NCBI RefSeq assembly: GCF_018143015.1
Contig: NC_054746.1
Coordinates: 22,396,464-22,460,463, forward strand
DNA from: Lytechinus variegatus
Lineage: Eukaryota; Echinodermata; Echinoidea; Temnopleuroida; Toxopneustidae
Direction of reading: 5' to 3'
Length of the DNA stretch: 64,000 bases
Positions 12,401-25,500 of this stretch are shown here, one piece after another; positions within the stretch are counted from its first letter, which is position 1; each line of letters starts with the position of its first letter. The translations under genes were made by a program, and so were the position numbers. Under the pieces are notes generated by a model. That model searched no databases. It was not told where the DNA came from and saw only the letters and a list, made by a program, of their open reading frames with translations.

Positions 12401-15400
12401 TTTCTTCATCTCCTTCTTTTTCTCTTCCTTTTTCACCTTAAAGCCAAAGACATGAGATTGATCATTCAGTTTATCATTTCATTGAACAAATTAAGTGATG
12501 CAAGAATTACAGGAATTAATTACATTTTTTTTATCTGATCCCAGTTTTTTTCTAAATTTTAATTCACTTCAAAAACATCTCAAGCCATGAGAGCATTATA
12601 ATTTTTAATATTCATGAATAAGAAAATAGATTTCAGGAACTTCCACATCTTAGGAACTTCCAAATATGGGGGTGAAACTGGATAGATTTACCTTATCCCT
12701 TTATAGAATTCTTTTCAATTCAACCAGTAACGTATCATAAAAATGTTTTTTTTTTAAAGATATTTCAGAATATCTAAAAGATACCATATTTCACATGCAC
12801 TCTTACCTCATTCTTCTTCTTCAAGAGTGGGCATATTTCTCTGGTTTCATCACATAGTGTCATCTCTCTTGTTGCATAGCCACAGACTACATAAGCATCA
12901 TATCCAGCTCCGAGTAGCAAAGAGCAAAGCAATGTACTCATCTCAAAGCAGTTCCCTCTCTGTCTTCTCAGTACAGTGGTTGAAGATAGTAGTGATTTAG
13001 GCTTTTAGGTGGAAAAGAGAACATCTATTCAAGACTGACATAGATTTGAAAATATTTCTGTACATATATATAGAAAAAAGAGCTTTGTGATGGAAGTTCC
13101 GAAAGACACAGTGAATAACGGGCATAAATACAATTTGATCCTCAGTGGAAATCAAATGGCCTATCAATCTTTTCCTTCAATATTCTTGAATGTTTTCCCC
13201 CAAAAATGTTTCTTTTGAAGAAATGTCAACAGATACCCCTAGGCTTAACTTTACTTGATTGCAACTTTTTTAGACTTGCAGTTACACTTGAGTGTAGAAT
13301 CCTATCTTTCATCCTACAGATTTCCCTTATACAATATGAATGCAATAAATCATACCTTAAAAAGGGCTGAAAGGCTAAAAACATTGTAAATATGGAAGTT
13401 TAATGTAGTGTTTACCTGCATATTTCAACAAAGTGAAAAACAATTATCATAATAGTCAAAGAATCAGCAAAACATCTGAAGGTGCTCACCAAGTCTACAG
13501 AAGGATCAAGGGGTTCAAAAGTGATATAGTCAGAAACAAATTCTGCACAGCCATCGTAGTCATAAAGTTCCTGGTAGGGTAGCGTTGTGGGCCTGATTGT
13601 GGTACAAACAAACTTTTCTACCCCGCACTCATTTAGAGGGCACAGAAGAAGTGGTTTCCGGTCTCTGTAGAGATGGACATACTGTCGTCGGAAGTTTTCT
13701 GCATAAGCCAACACCAGCTTCTCCTTGTTGTCATTCTCCCTGTAAGTTAGAGGGTAGCTTTGCAGAGGAAGGTCTGAAGGAGTCCTGTAGGATTTTAAGA
13801 AAAAAATGAATAAACACAAATTCTTAAATTCACAAAGGAGAAAGAGTCTACTTCTGAATCTTTTTCAATGGAAAGTTCCAAAATCCTTCATATAGTGAAT
13901 GATAGTATTAATGACCCGCCTTGCATTTAAGACCGTGAGTGCTACTGTATTCATCAGAAAATAATTTCAAATGCTTTAAAGTTAGAACTTCGCAACATCC
14001 TTCCAAAGGGAGTTTAAATTAAAAAAATGGAAAATGGTAAAAAGCACATTTTCAAATTCTTTATAAAATTTTCCGCTAGCATAGCGGATAGAGGTCTTGA
14101 CAGCAGCTACAATGAGGTTTATTAGAGTCCCAAGCAAGGTAAGAAACACTAACAAAAAGATGAGCCTGACAAAAGTTAGACAAATATGAAGTGAACAAAC
14201 CTGAACTTCTGAATACAAGTCTCAACAATTGTCATTTTGGGTGGGAGATGTATGAAACTCTTTCTGAATACGTATTTCAATTTGCAACTTAGTCATTGCA
14301 TTCTTCTTTTTATTAGAATTGTGCAGATATACATAGATTATGCAAAGACAAGGGAAGGTGGACTAACGTTAAGGGTTAGGGCACCTACCGTACCATGCTC
14401 AAAAGTCAATGATATCAGTCAACAAGTTTTCAGTCTTGTTTCTCTGTGCAGGGCCAGGGCCCAGGGCAGGGGGATTTATTTTTTTTTTTTGGGGGGGGGG
14501 GGCTGGGGCCACTTCCATTGATGAGTGCATACCATGCGCGGCCATGGGGTCTCGAAAAGCACTCTTAACAAGTATTTTCCATTTTCTGCCCCTTCACAAG
14601 TATTGCCGTATGAAACCCTACCCTTAACAAGTATTGGAAACATAACGATACTCTTGGCAAGTATTCCCTGAAATGAACCAAGTACAGCGATATTTTACTT
14701 GTTATGTCACTGACGTCAGCTTTACCTTTACCTACATCATTGGGTTTAGAGTACGTCCCCACCTCACGAAAATCTGACTCTAAACACGCTGACTGTTGGG
14801 GCAAAAAGTACATCCTTTATAAAACATTTTTAGTCTTCTTTAGGCTATACCCTCACAAATTTGACCGTAAACACGTAGCTTTCCTAGCGAAATAGATATG
14901 GTTGGAACTACCCCTTATCGATCACCTAATCTTGTAAGCATTGTATCTGCGAAAATATTCATCAATTTTACCAGTTTTCGTCTCATTTGTGCAGAAAATT
15001 GAGCAGATCAGATTCCCATGTTTCGCTCGGCGACTCCGATTCAATACGCATATATATCGACAAACAACGAATGCGACGATTTTCCACTTGCTCATTTGCA
15101 CCTGTCTTTTGAAAACGACCACCCGCAGTACACTAAGTTTACGGCCGATTCTTGTCGTGGTGGCGAAATATTTTTACTCTTTCAAATCAGTTCTATGATG
15201 TCAACATGCTTAATGATCGCCTCACTACTTCCACTACGAGCTCCGACACATGATGCAACAATAATTGACTACGGATATTTGTTCTAAAGCTGTTTCCTAT
15301 CAGATTTCTTGGTTTTTCAGCGGGGTTTGTATTGATTAATTCTACTAAATTTGAACTTTTTGTTGCTTCTTTTTTTTTCTTGTAAAATCAATTCATACCA

Positions 15401-15978
15401 TTTCTATGGACACTGCGCCTACTTTCCCGCGCGTATCGTTTGTAATACGCAATAATTTTAACGCACGCAAGGTGGTCGGTTTCAAAAGAGGTGGTTGATA
15501 TGTGGGAGTCTCACCATATCCTTTTTTCATTATTTGGGTTTGGTTTTTATACTGTTATTTCGTTACATAACATGCCCTATCATGAATAAGACATCCTTTT
15601 TAAAATGTTTTTTGGTCGCGCATGGTATCCACTCGTCATTGTAATTTAAATGCCCCCCCCCCCTCCCAGCTATTTTACAGGTTTTAAAACCTCAATGTTC
15701 AGCCTTACTTCAGCTTCAATAATAAATTGATTATGGTTTAATTTGTATTCATTGTTAAGTCTAAATTTTAAACCTTTTCATTCAAATGCTATTCATCCTT
15801 ACATGTCTATTTTAGGAGGTTCTAAAACAATCTGGTCAAGTTCGTCTTTCAACTCGCCGACTGCTGCCAAAGCTTCAGCTGGAATCTCATTCTCTGTGCC
15901 AGTTCCTTCTTCTAAAATTGTCCCATCATCGACTCCAGTGTCAACAACTATAGATGGACCGTCTCCTACTCCTTCCAT
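3403..15978 (-). CDS. DRC7: Dynein regulatory complex subunit 7 (DRC7/CCDC135)
   Basis: DRC7 is a structural subunit of the nexin-dynein regulatory complex, which links outer doublet microtubules in motile cilia and flagella. Coding exons in gene order are 15978-15803, 13784-13490, 13001-12807, 12436-12278, 11795-11577, 10646-10527, 9669-9465, 9112-8984, 8710-8487, 8056-7730, 7056-6946, 5988-5794, 4157-4018 and 3484-3403. All have GT-AG borders and phases join without a break, giving 858 residues (human protein about 874, from memory). The start ATG has an in-frame TGA 12 bases upstream. Order of parts: acidic N-terminus (1-58); conserved block with ENFRRQY near 88-94; transglutaminase-like region with GNCFEMSTLLC (Cys175) and VHCWVLVL (His291); Lys/Glu-rich linker at 223-275; HHARVDGL motif; coiled-coil C-terminus with LDYLAPFLAQIGDPEKLNRP. 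Glu310 sits where I recall Asp in human DRC7. The identification is firm; exon 1 rests on phase and position more than on similarity. Confidence 0.95.
4272..5106. repeat. Fold-back element, 835 bp, in DRC7 intron 12
   Basis: The ends are inverted copies beginning CTGGGGTGGTATTCTGAG on the left and matching, inverted, at 5089-5106. Next to each end are several copies of an AGATAAAAT-type motif, so both arms are rich in repeated ATAAAAT. The middle is unique and includes GC-richer sequence near 4890-4960. No transposase is visible. It is a non-autonomous DNA element of unknown superfamily; no clear target-site duplication was found. Confidence 0.75.
11047..11235. repeat. Small fold-back MITE in DRC7 intron 5
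   Basis: The left end reads CCTGGGGCCATTTCATAA and the right end is its imperfect inverse. The arms contain matching inverted stretches around TTAAGAACGACTTTCAGAAC. At about 190 bp with no coding capacity, it is a typical short palindromic MITE with GGGCC-type termini, similar in style to the elements at 29205 and 48231. Confidence 0.7.
14491..15663. repeat. 1.2-kb element with G/C-run termini, DRC7 intron 1
   Basis: An inverted repeat joins 14517-14545 and 15614-15642. The shared core is ATACCATGCGCG with matching flanks on both sides. Beyond the core the left end runs out into a G-run (14491-14502) and the right end into a C-run (15653-15663), so the homopolymers themselves are inverted. 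The interior has four degenerate copies of a CAAGTATT-centred motif between 14568 and 14665. No convincing transposase frame was found. It occupies over half of DRC7 intron 1. Confidence 0.55.
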
Positions 15979-16580
15979 GACAGAAATTTCTCAGGAAATT
16001 ACCCTTTAAAAGTGACTAATTCGTTTACTATTTTAAAAAAAAATTGAAAGGTCGAATGTATTGTTTTGAACGCTAGCTCTCTGCACTGCAACTCGATCAA
16101 AATCACAGTCTTCTCACAGCTTTTTGTATACAGATATCCCTGCACCATAGCAACAACGTATAATATAGTTCTTTATCAAGGCTCAATTATTGAGGAATTC
16201 TGAGCTAAAAGAAATCTGAAAAACAATATTCAAAGGACTGTTGTAATAAAACAATGCATAATTAACCGATTTTATTATTGATTTAATACTTTAATATACG
16301 CGGAGGAATAACATATTTAGTGAAACACAAACTATATACAGACAGCTCGTTGATGGCAGTATTTTTTTGTGCAGACAATATGGCAGCGCCCATAGCATCA
16401 ACACGCTGCCTGTGTTTTTCATTGAATCCTGGCTTCATTAATTTCAGATATTTTCAGTGATAGATCATTGATTATATCGAATTTTGAGTTTCGTGAGTTA
16501 TTCAGCCAACATTTTTTGAGACATTTATCTTTGTTTGAAAAAAGTGATCCTATAAGTGAGCTAAGGCTAAGCTATAAAAA
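15979..16580. promoter_or_regulatory. Divergent DRC7/TTC27 promoter region
   Basis: This 602-base gap separates the start codons of DRC7 (minus) and TTC27 (plus), so it must hold both 5' UTRs and probably a shared bidirectional promoter. It contains an X-box-like site at 16141-16154 and a YY1-like ATGGCAGCGCC stretch at 16380-16390, which is a motif common near housekeeping starts. No clear TATA box is placed to serve either gene. Transcription starts cannot be fixed from sequence alone. Confidence 0.65.
16141..16154. promoter_or_regulatory. Candidate RFX X-box near DRC7 start
   Basis: TGCACCATAGCAAC has one perfect half-site (AGCAAC fits RRNRAC) after an AT spacer. The other half is imperfect, failing the first two positions of RYYNYY. 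RFX factors control many ciliary genes through X-boxes just upstream of the start, and this site is 163 bases from the DRC7 ATG. The position makes it attractive, but one half-site can arise by chance. Confidence 0.35.
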
Positions 16581-19500
16581 ATGTCGATGTCGCATGAGTT
16601 CCCGTGTGTGTGGCGAATAGAGAAAAGGATTGCGCAATCACTCGAAAACGAAAACATCGGGGAGTTGGTGGAGGACAGTGAGTTGGAGCTCTGTGAAGAA
16701 TGGATAAGGGAATTTGTCCCTAATGACTTCGATCTGGACAAAGAGGGTAATGATCGTCCTGGTCATGCTGGTTATCCAAATTCCATGAATTCCTTAAATA
16801 ATTGGGAAGGAAGTCCATAACAAGATATATATATTTATTGAGATAAAGTTGTAATTGGACATAATTAAGTTAATTCTTAAATTTTGTTTAGGAATTTCAC
16901 CAAGTACCAAAACTTCCAAAAGCCTAAGTTAGGGAACCAATGTCTTCAGTTCAACCACCTAGCTATGAGCTATCACAGTAGCTCCCTGAAAATATGTGGA
17001 ATTGCCATTGCTATGGTTGCGGTTGTTGTAGATGTACCATGAAGACAAATCCCATATTGAAACCTGGATGGATGTATGAATCATAAAAATGTTATCATAA
17101 TTAATAATGGAAATAGTGGCTGAGTGAAAATTATATTACCATGTAATATTACATGTAATTATGTAATTTGCCTATTTGGTGAATAATTAAGGGCAATTTC
17201 AAAATGCCTATGACTCTCTAATTTCAGATGAAATAATGCCAAAAACATTATTTCGGGGGGGGGGGGGCTTGTTTGCTCTATCTCTTATGCAAATCATTTT
17301 TTTAAGGGGAAGTGTGGTATCCTTTCAAGATCATCATAGTGATCTTTTCAGAAACAATGGAACAACCTTCAAATATAAGTTGAATTGTATTCAAAGAGAG
17401 ATTGTAATTAAATAAAAAATTAATCCCCTCCAGTAAACACCTGAAACAAAGTTACACTGGTAAGGCATACATCATCGATTCTCTCATCTGCATGTCACTG
17501 AGTTGTGCATATATTAAACTGTTTTGTGAAAAATAAGCAAAACTTTCAATTGTAACTTTCTTATTTTACATCAGATTTTGATGAAATTTTCAGCGATATG
17601 CTTTTTTTATTTTTCTCTATATTTTTGTGGGATGGACTTGACCTTTAAAGGGGAATCCAACCCAAATAAAAAATTGTTTTTATAAGGAAAAGAAAAATCA
17701 GACAGGTTGATAGGTGAAAGTTTGAACAATATTGGACAAACAACAAGAAAGTTATGAATTTTTAAAAGTTGTAAATATTGGTAATCACTATACCCATGGA
17801 GACTTCAAATTGGCTGCATATGGGATGTCATAGTGATGTAAGGCAAGGACTATTCCTCCATGTACTCCAATACATATTTTGGCTAAAATGTCATTTTTTC
17901 CAAAAGTTTTATTTCAAATTATATTTTTCTTTCATGAGGACATAAAACAATAAACTACCTGGGTTATATTTAGATTCCTGCCCCAGGGGAATGGGTACTT
18001 AGGAGAAAACCACAAATCCCTGATAATAAAGTACATGGCCTATGAGAAAGTTGTCCTTGCCCCTTGTCATAATTTACTTAGTGAGTTGCCAATTTGAAAT
18101 CTACATAGTATTAGTGATCTCAATTTTAAAGCAGCTATAACTTTCTTATTTCTTGTCCAATTTCTTTCAAACTTTCACCATTCTGTTAAATTTATTTTTC
18201 TCCTTCCCGACACAACATTTTATGGCCAAGGCTGGATTCACCTTTAAGAAAGATCCGCTCTATTAATCCAGAAATCATACCAAGCATAGTATTATGTTCA
18301 TAACACCAATTAGCATGTGTTTAACACTTGTATTTCAATCTAAATTAGATTTATCACATATATTTGTAGATATCTAATTTATTAATTGGCCAATGGTACA
18401 AAATGAAAAAAAATCTTAAATTTAAAGAGGTATATGCAAAACATAAACAGTTTGATCAGGATTATGAAACAAGAGAGTTAATACTGCTGCTTGTTCTTTT
18501 TTCTTTTGGATTTTGTACATTGATCTATAAAAAGTTAATAAAAACTCAATTCATGTTAAACATTGTTGAGCATTCAAACATTGATTTGTATTGATGATAA
18601 ATGGACCTATTTTCATTGCAGAAGTAAGTAAGTTCCTGTTATCATTCGTGACTGGCAATTACGAGCAGGTGATTACTTCAGTCATCACCGGTCAGATCCT
18701 TGCCAGAACTCCCCACCAAGATGTTACACAGCAGATTTCAAGAAATGTCACAGATTTTGTGGGGCAACGCGAACAGCCGAGGGAAAAAGTTTTCAGGTTT
18801 GTTGATATCCAGATACTACATCAATGATTAGGCTAATGATGTTATAATCTACAATTTCTTTTAAATGTATCTGAAATAATGCATTTGTTCATACATATAT
18901 TAGCGCGTGACACTGGCACTGGTCCGAAGGTCCCAGACCAGTAAAAATTGCTGTAGGGCCAGTAACTTTTCAGAAATGGCCAGATTTACTGGTCCAACAT
19001 GACCAGTAAAACTGTATCTAACTGATATAAGTGATATTTTCTCCTATTTTGTAAATTATGAAAATGGCTATCCGAAATTGAGAGATGGCTCTCATGAATT
19101 ATGTTGTGTTTACTTTTTTTTTTTGGGGGGGGGTGGGCAATATGACCAATAAAAGACGGCAAAATAAACTCAAGATGTTTTTTATGTTTTTCTTTATTTG
19201 GGGGGCCAGTAGATTTTAGGTTCGGACCTGTAAAAAACTTGAAAAACTTGGTATCTATATTGATTCAACATCAACAGGTTGGGCCAGTAAAAAAAGTGAT
19301 ATACCAGTATACAATAAATCTCTCTTCTAAAAAAAAGTTGTTGTAAGGACAATTTCCATAAGGGGTCAAACCATGTTTTAAAGCCATATGTTAGTTTTGT
19401 CTTGACTTAAAATCATGAATTATTCAGCTGAAAATAATTGCAGTCCTTTAGGTCAGACAGTAAAGTTCATTCTCAGACTTAGTAAACTTATTTTTTTTGG

Positions 19501-22500
19501 TCACCTTTTCTAGATAGTGAATGATTTCTTTTTGTATTAATAGTTCAGGTATTGTTGATTCTACGCTAGGAAGAGAAAAAGTACATGTACCTCTCATTTT
19601 GTCAGAATAATTTTTGCTAACTTTCAATAACATTAATTCATCCCTTCTTGGAACAGAAAAGAAACTGAAAGGTGGCTAGTTACAGGATCAACACTCTCAT
19701 TTGGACAGAGTCTCATTCACTGTCTTTATAAATAATGCAAACTGTAAGGAGCTATGTCTGAGTTGTTTTACATTAAAAAAATAATCAGTAATCAGTTATG
19801 GTTTGATGGCTTAGCTTTCTATTAAAACCAATAAATGGACTGTACCCATTAAACAATGCCATATGATTGTTCCTTATCTCTCGGGTTTTTATTTGAACCT
19901 TAAGTGATTTCCGATGTTTGATATTTCTGAATAGACTGAATTCATTCAAGGACATACCCCTACTTTTTCTTCAAACTTGCAGGCAGTTCTTAGTAGCATG
20001 TGTGGGTATCTCGAGTTTGCAGCTGTTTGTTCAAAATAATTGGACCGGACCATTGACAGGCAAACCTGTAATAAATCTTCTGTCAGAAAATCTTCATGTT
20101 CAGCAGAAGGTAAATCACAAATTTAAATAAGCATTTTTTTTGTGCTGGTACTTTGATTATCGATGTAATGTACGGCTGGTACAGTTCACCTTCTCACTGT
20201 GGAGGTAAATAACTGCCCTGATATTAAACATTAGAGAGAAGGTGTTCTACCTTTGGATGATATAAAGGCCAATATAATATGCATGCCAATTGAGTTATGA
20301 AACTTTTGTAGGAATGCTCCCCAAGGACTAGAGACAGTGTTTAAATTATGTGCTAGCAAGCCAGAATCTGATGTATTAATGATTAAATAATTTTTGCCTC
20401 TTAAATGAAAATAATGAATTACACCATCTCTTTAAGATTCATTACCCATTTGTTTTGATTCTTTCAATTTTTCAGAAGAAATGAGTAAATATACATCTAC
20501 ACTGTAAATATATGTTTATGTCTCATGATGTAAAATCATTTACCTTTTCTTGCTTTTTTTAAACTTTTCTTTTTTAAAACTTTCCACAGGATAAAGACAT
20601 ACGGGACATAGCCAAATCTGCCCTCTGTCCTGACGATTGTTCAATATATCCTTTAGTTTGCTTGCCGGAACTACTTCTTATTGCACGATGTGTTTTTATA
20701 GAATGTAGTGATCATGTTGCCCTTTGTAAGGTGAGTAATGTTATTATCATTACAACATTTAATTTCCATTAGATTAATAATTTCTGGTAAATAGAAGCAT
20801 TTAGTTTAATCATTTCTTCTTAATTCAAAGCACGGTGCAATTGTAACCAATCCTTTGTTTATCACCTCTACATATAATTTCCATTGGAGTAAACTACTGG
20901 AAATATGAACATTGAAATTTCTGTGATATTTAATTAGAACAGACAATGATCATTTTGATATTTGTACTTATCTGTATAATGTAAGGTATCTTTCATAATT
21001 AGTTTTCTATTTGGGTTATTATTATTTTTTAGACAGCAGATTGGTGGAGGTTACGATGCCTATGGGTACAGCAACAACTCTTAGATGAGAGATCACCTCA
21101 ACTCTTCAGTCTCATATTACCATTAATCAATTCAAGTAAGTATGTTTTCATCAATGGCAAATAGAGGCACAGATTTGTAGAGCTGATGTTGTGGGATTTG
21201 GTGCACTATTGGTAAAAATTTACTTGAAAATTTGCGAACCAGCTTAACAATAAAAATAAGTTGAATAAGTTATAAACTTTTTGTAGATATTGCATGTAGA
21301 AGCCAAATCAGTCAGTTATTTTAGGAAATCCAATGAAATTAAGGATGTTGACTAACAATGCAATGAGTATTTATCAACCCTGAAAATTGTTTTTTTTTCA
21401 GTTCTTCAAATTCCTCTGTACCATATTCTGTGTTAAAGGCCATCTGGAAACCCTTTCTGAACACAACCACTCATCATCTGAAGGACCAAATTCTTTTTGT
21501 GACAATATTTCACAAAATGTACCGTGAAATATGATCACAAATATGTTTAAATTTTATTTTTAAAAATTCTATCATACTCATTACTACACCGTCCCCCCCC
21601 CCCCAAAAATGAAGAGGGGTATAATTGCAACTATCTGGCAGAAGTATGAACATATCAAACTTTAGAAGTGTGAAAAAAAATTTTTTTTTATAATAATTCC
21701 TGTTAAAACTGAATGGAATGTAATGTACGCTTCTTCAGTAAAACATGCGTTATATATTGCAATATTGTTCCAACGAAGTGATTTATTTCTATTTTTGTTG
21801 ATTTAAATTAGTCCAAGAAGATGAGATACTGATGTCTCCTGAACCAGACTTCTCTATTCCTCTCATGTTTCATCTGGAATGTAGTTATATCTTTACCTAT
21901 TACTATGAATACAAGAAGGGAACTGAATACATTGCAAATGCCAAAAAGCTGGCTGGAATAGAAGTGGGACTGACAGGTGAGTTACACATTTAAAATTGAT
22001 TGTGAAATAGAAACAAATGTAAATACATTTTAATGTACATGAATGTTAGTGTCAATTAGGTATAAAACTTGTATGGTTTATTTATTATATGTCATTTATA
22101 TCTACAATTTATGCATACTATTGTCTTGTCCAGTGCTAACATTTTCTGTTTTTAACTTTTTTTCATGAGTTTATCAATAAAACATTACATTAAATGGTGA
22201 TACCAGACAATAGAATAAGAGAAAGAAATACATTCTGAATTTTTCATATTTGTCCCCCCCCAAAAAAAAAAGTATATATATAAACCGGATTTAAGGATAG
22301 GTTTGAAAAATCAAATATTTTTCGCTTTTTCTGGGAAAGTGTGCTTGCATAAATATAATGTTATGGTTTTTAAAGTTTATCTTAATTATATTCTTCATGA
22401 TTTTTTTCATAAAAGCATAACAAAATATGTAATATTATTTACTAAAGAGCAAGAAGGAAATAAATTTGAATCAGCTGTAGAAAAGATATCATTACAAATA

Positions 22501-25500
22501 TTTATTTTATTTAGTTATTCATTTTTTAATTAGGGAGTTATAACCTTTTTTTTTGCTGTGATTGTAGGTGCCCTCGGGAAGAGAACTCGATTCCAGGTTG
22601 ATGATAAACCTCAGCTTATTCTTAAAGTGACAAGAGATGATGAAAGAGATAGAGAATCAGTATCACAATCATTACCTTCTACCACAGAATGGTTGCCAAA
22701 GGTATGTAATTAGTTACAAATGGCCACTGATGAAATGCTCAAATAAAAGCCTTTTCGGTGACAAATGGCCACTAATGAAATGTTCCAATAAAAATCTTTT
22801 TAAAAGTCAAGTCCACCTCAGAAAAATGTTGATTTGAATCAGTAGAGAAAAATCAGACAAGCACAATCCTGAAAATTTCATCAAAATCGGATGTAAAATA
22901 AGAAAGTTATGACATTTCAAAGTTTCGCTTATTTTCAACAAGATAGTTATATGAACGAGCCAGTTATATCCAAATGAGAGAGTCGATGATGTCACTCACT
23001 CACTATTTCTTTTGTTTTTTATTGTTTGAATTACCTTATACAATATTCGAATTTGACAATTAGGACCTCCTTGCCTGAAGCACAAAATGTTAGAATAATG
23101 GAATTCCACGTGTTTAGGGAGGAATGAAACTTCATTTTACATGACAATGACGAGAAAATCAAAATATTTCATATGATAAAATACAAAAGAAATAGTGAGT
23201 GAGTGATGTCACCAACTCTCTCATTTGGATGTAACTGGCTCGTTCATATAACTATTTTGTTGAAAATAAGCGAAACTTTAAAATTCCATAACTTTCTTAT
23301 TTTACATCCGATTTTGATGAAATTTTCAGTGATGTGCTTGTTGAATTTTTCTCTTTTTATTCAAATCAATTTTTTGTTGGGGTGGACTTGTCCTTTAAGA
23401 ACTACAAATTGGCTGATGAGAAAAAAACTAAATTAGTCACTGGGAATTGTGGTTTGAGCCTGTCATAGATTATTTCTAGATAGATAGCGCTTTATAATTG
23501 CCTGTTATTATTATCATTATTATCATCATCATCATCATGATTACTGTAATATATGGTAACACTAATAGTGGTTTTAATGCAGGTTGAGTTACCTCTTGAT
23601 GTTGAAGGGTGCTTTACAGATGCATATTGATACATTGATGATGTATGTCAAATTTGAAGAAATCAGACACTTTCACTATGTATAAACTTTTTAACATCTT
23701 GCAAGTCTGATTTTCAATTTTTTTCTCATTATAATGGATAAATGGAAGTGTTGATTAGGAAATTTGAACTGAAGACATATCTGTATTTCTACTGCTCTAT
23801 GATTTATTCACATTAAATGCTTTTACTGATTATTTGTGTGAAATCGTTTTTTTTTTACTCCAGGATTTGAATCTTGATGATGATACGGTATTGAATGCCA
23901 TCAAGTTTAAAGAAGAGACTGATGGAGATCTCCCTCCTCTAACGAGCCTAGAACAAGCAATCGTCCTTGGGGTTTGGTAAGATTAGTAAATATGATGATT
24001 CTCTTTTGAAATGAATACTGTGATAAATTAATTTTCACTCCGCTATACGTTACAAAACAGCCCTTACGCTAGCCAAAGACAACAATTCATTTGCCTTGAG
24101 TGCCTATATCATTTGCTTTGCTGCCCTTGTAATTTCTGTATTACCTGCATCGGTTTTCTGATGGCTTCGATACTGAGAGGGCACATTTACCAAATGCATT
24201 CTGGTCTATTGGATATTTTCATTCAATGTTACTAAGATGATGTTATTAAGTTATATGATCAAGCTTAATGCCATCAGTCATGTTGAATATAAAAAAACAC
24301 TTCTTTTTTGTAAATTGGAGATTGGATTTTGTTTGTGATGTTTAATTGATTTTGTTCATGTACAAATAAGAATCATATGTTAATTTGCCAGTCAACTAAC
24401 TATAGCTGAATTCTTGTAACTTTTCCGCTGCAATGTTTCATACCTTTTACTTGTGCTTTCATACCCATTCGTAGATAAAGTATGAGTCATCTTAATATTG
24501 CATATCCAGATTTCAAAAGATTTGCAACCATAACTAAGTAATTATCTTTCTGAAAGGGATAATTTTTGCAATCCACATCAGGGATAGAATTTTTCCATCA
24601 GTGAAGTATATTTTATTTTCTTTTCAAATGTATTGCAGTATGGAACACAAGCGATCAAGACCAAAGGATCTACTTGTGTCTGAAGAGTTGATGTCATATG
24701 CAGTGGTAAGTAGTAATTGAATCTGATGATTCTTGTTGAAGATGGTCTCCAAGAATACAGTAAGGCAGTTGGTCGGTTCATCAATACACAAACTACTTCC
24801 CATGAGGCTTTGTACACGCGTAATTGTTGGAATGAAGAAGTGCATCACACAATTTTTTGTATCACCTGCATATGATAGCAGAGCGAGACTATAGGCGCTT
24901 ATTTTCTGACGGCAGAGGCGTAGGCAGCGTCGTCAACATTAGAATCTTAACCAAGGTTAAGTTTTTGAAATGTCATCGACTTAATAGAAAGCACATGGAC
25001 CTACATGTAGTTCATGAAACTTGGACATAAGGGTGTTGATGTATCACTGAAAATCCTACCTAAGTATCAGGTCACATGATCAAGGTCAAAGGTCAGTTTG
25101 GGTCAATTAAGATAATATTTTGTTGTCATATGAATGTTTTCTTTTGTGAATAAGGCCATCATGGTAGTACAGAAGTAGTAATCCCCACCAGTGATATTAT
25201 TTGTATTATTGAAGTATTCTTATGCTATTCCTTGTCCATCTTACTTTTGATCTTTCGATTAATAAGATTAATAAGTTGTATATATGAATCCTGAATGAAA
25301 ACATTGATTTCCTATCGATAAAATCAATTTGTGACCAACAGTTACAATAATACATCATATATATGATAATAATATTAAAGATTGCATTTGATTTATATTT
25401 TTATGAAATTGCCTTAGACATATCAAATTTATACCCCAACAGAGATGATAGCAGTATTTTCGTTTTTTGTGAAACATACAGCAATCAAGCATACTTGCAT

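Noticed and set aside
13982-14218. Hydrophobic minus-strand open frame
   Set aside because: It lies in DRC7 intron 1 with no family match; exons 1 and 2 join in phase without it.
18930-19320. Cluster of GGCCAGTAA / ACCAGTAAA motifs in TTC27 intron 2
   Set aside because: Six or so scattered copies are suggestive of an old repeat, but spacing and orientation are irregular and I cannot set borders.
22807-23436. Pair of similar open frames on opposite strands
   Set aside because: They are mirror translations of the two arms of the TTAA fold-back element, repeated in other copies (also at 54612-54812), not genes.
23505-23545. ATT/ATC repeat as a possible CRISPR or satellite array
   Set aside because: It is a short trinucleotide microsatellite without spacers.
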